Origin: JBAYVY01 sp041674345
Lineage (GTDB): Bacteria > Planctomycetota > Phycisphaerae > Phycisphaerales > Zrk34
Direction: 5' to 3'
NCBI GenBank assembly: GCA_041674345.1
Contig: JBAYVY010000246.1
Coordinates: forward strand, 1-5,627
Length of the DNA stretch: 5,627 nucleotides
Shown piece after piece: positions 5,611 through 5,627 of this stretch (its first letter is position 1; every line of letters starts with the position of its first letter). Both the position numbers and the translations under genes were made by a program. The notes beneath the pieces were generated by a model, which worked only from the letters and a program-made list of their open reading frames with translations, searched no databases and had not been told where the DNA came from.

Positions 5611-5627
5611 ATGAAACTGCGAATCAC
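5611..5627 (+). CDS. Start of next gene, possibly biotin carboxyl carrier protein (partial)
   Basis: ATG 5611 is preceded by GGAAAGAG (5594-5601, spacing 9) and begins Met-Lys-Leu-Arg-Ile before the window ends. Small biotin carrier subunits of methylmalonyl-CoA decarboxylases often open with a similar MK-x-x-I strand and usually follow the OadG-like gene. The start is well supported; the identity is inferred from position and five residues only. Confidence 0.5.

Overview
This window holds a compact, same-strand (+) cluster for propionyl-CoA / methylmalonyl-CoA metabolism. The genes, in order, are a MeaB-type G3E GTPase (63-1031), the catalytic subunit of a B12-dependent methylmalonyl-CoA mutase without a cobalamin domain (1123-2793), methylmalonyl-CoA epimerase (2872-3279), a carboxyltransferase (PccB/MmdA) subunit (3518-5092) and an OadG/MmdD-type small membrane protein (5207-5608). 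The first codons of a further gene start at 5611; it may be a biotin carboxyl carrier protein. A frame open from position 2 to 70 may be the end of an upstream gene.

How they fit together: the carboxyltransferase, with biotin-carrier and membrane partners, interconverts propionyl-CoA and (S)-methylmalonyl-CoA. The epimerase converts the S to the R form. The mutase interconverts (R)-methylmalonyl-CoA and succinyl-CoA, and MeaB gates cofactor loading and protects the mutase radical. The OadG-like protein next to the carboxyltransferase favours a membrane-bound, possibly Na+-pumping methylmalonyl-CoA decarboxylase over a plain soluble propionyl-CoA carboxylase, but no OadB-type pump, biotin carboxylase or complete biotin carrier lies in the window. 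The missing B12-binding subunit of the mutase must be encoded elsewhere, most simply just upstream of position 1.

The organism is a GC-rich bacterium. A split mutase, linked meaB and mce, and a carboxyltransferase-OadG arrangement would suit an anaerobic or facultative lineage such as a planctomycete or other deep-branching group. That placement is a guess from gene order, not from a phylogenetic marker.

The genes are conventional; the unusual material lies between them. Two intergenic gaps (3287-3349 and 5095-5192) contain elements of different sequence but the same architecture: runs of strict 7-bp units followed by reverse-complement 7-bp units. The gap between mce and the carboxyltransferase gene also holds a long imperfect palindrome (3367-3463, about 29 pairs). 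The meaB-mutase junction contains a near-duplicate of itself displaced by 95 bp, so that a second ribosome-binding site and ATG lie upstream of the real mutase start. A short C5GGAAGT motif recurs after stop codons. I see no CRISPR array, tRNA, rRNA, insertion sequence or defence gene, and no clear evidence of a new multi-gene system.
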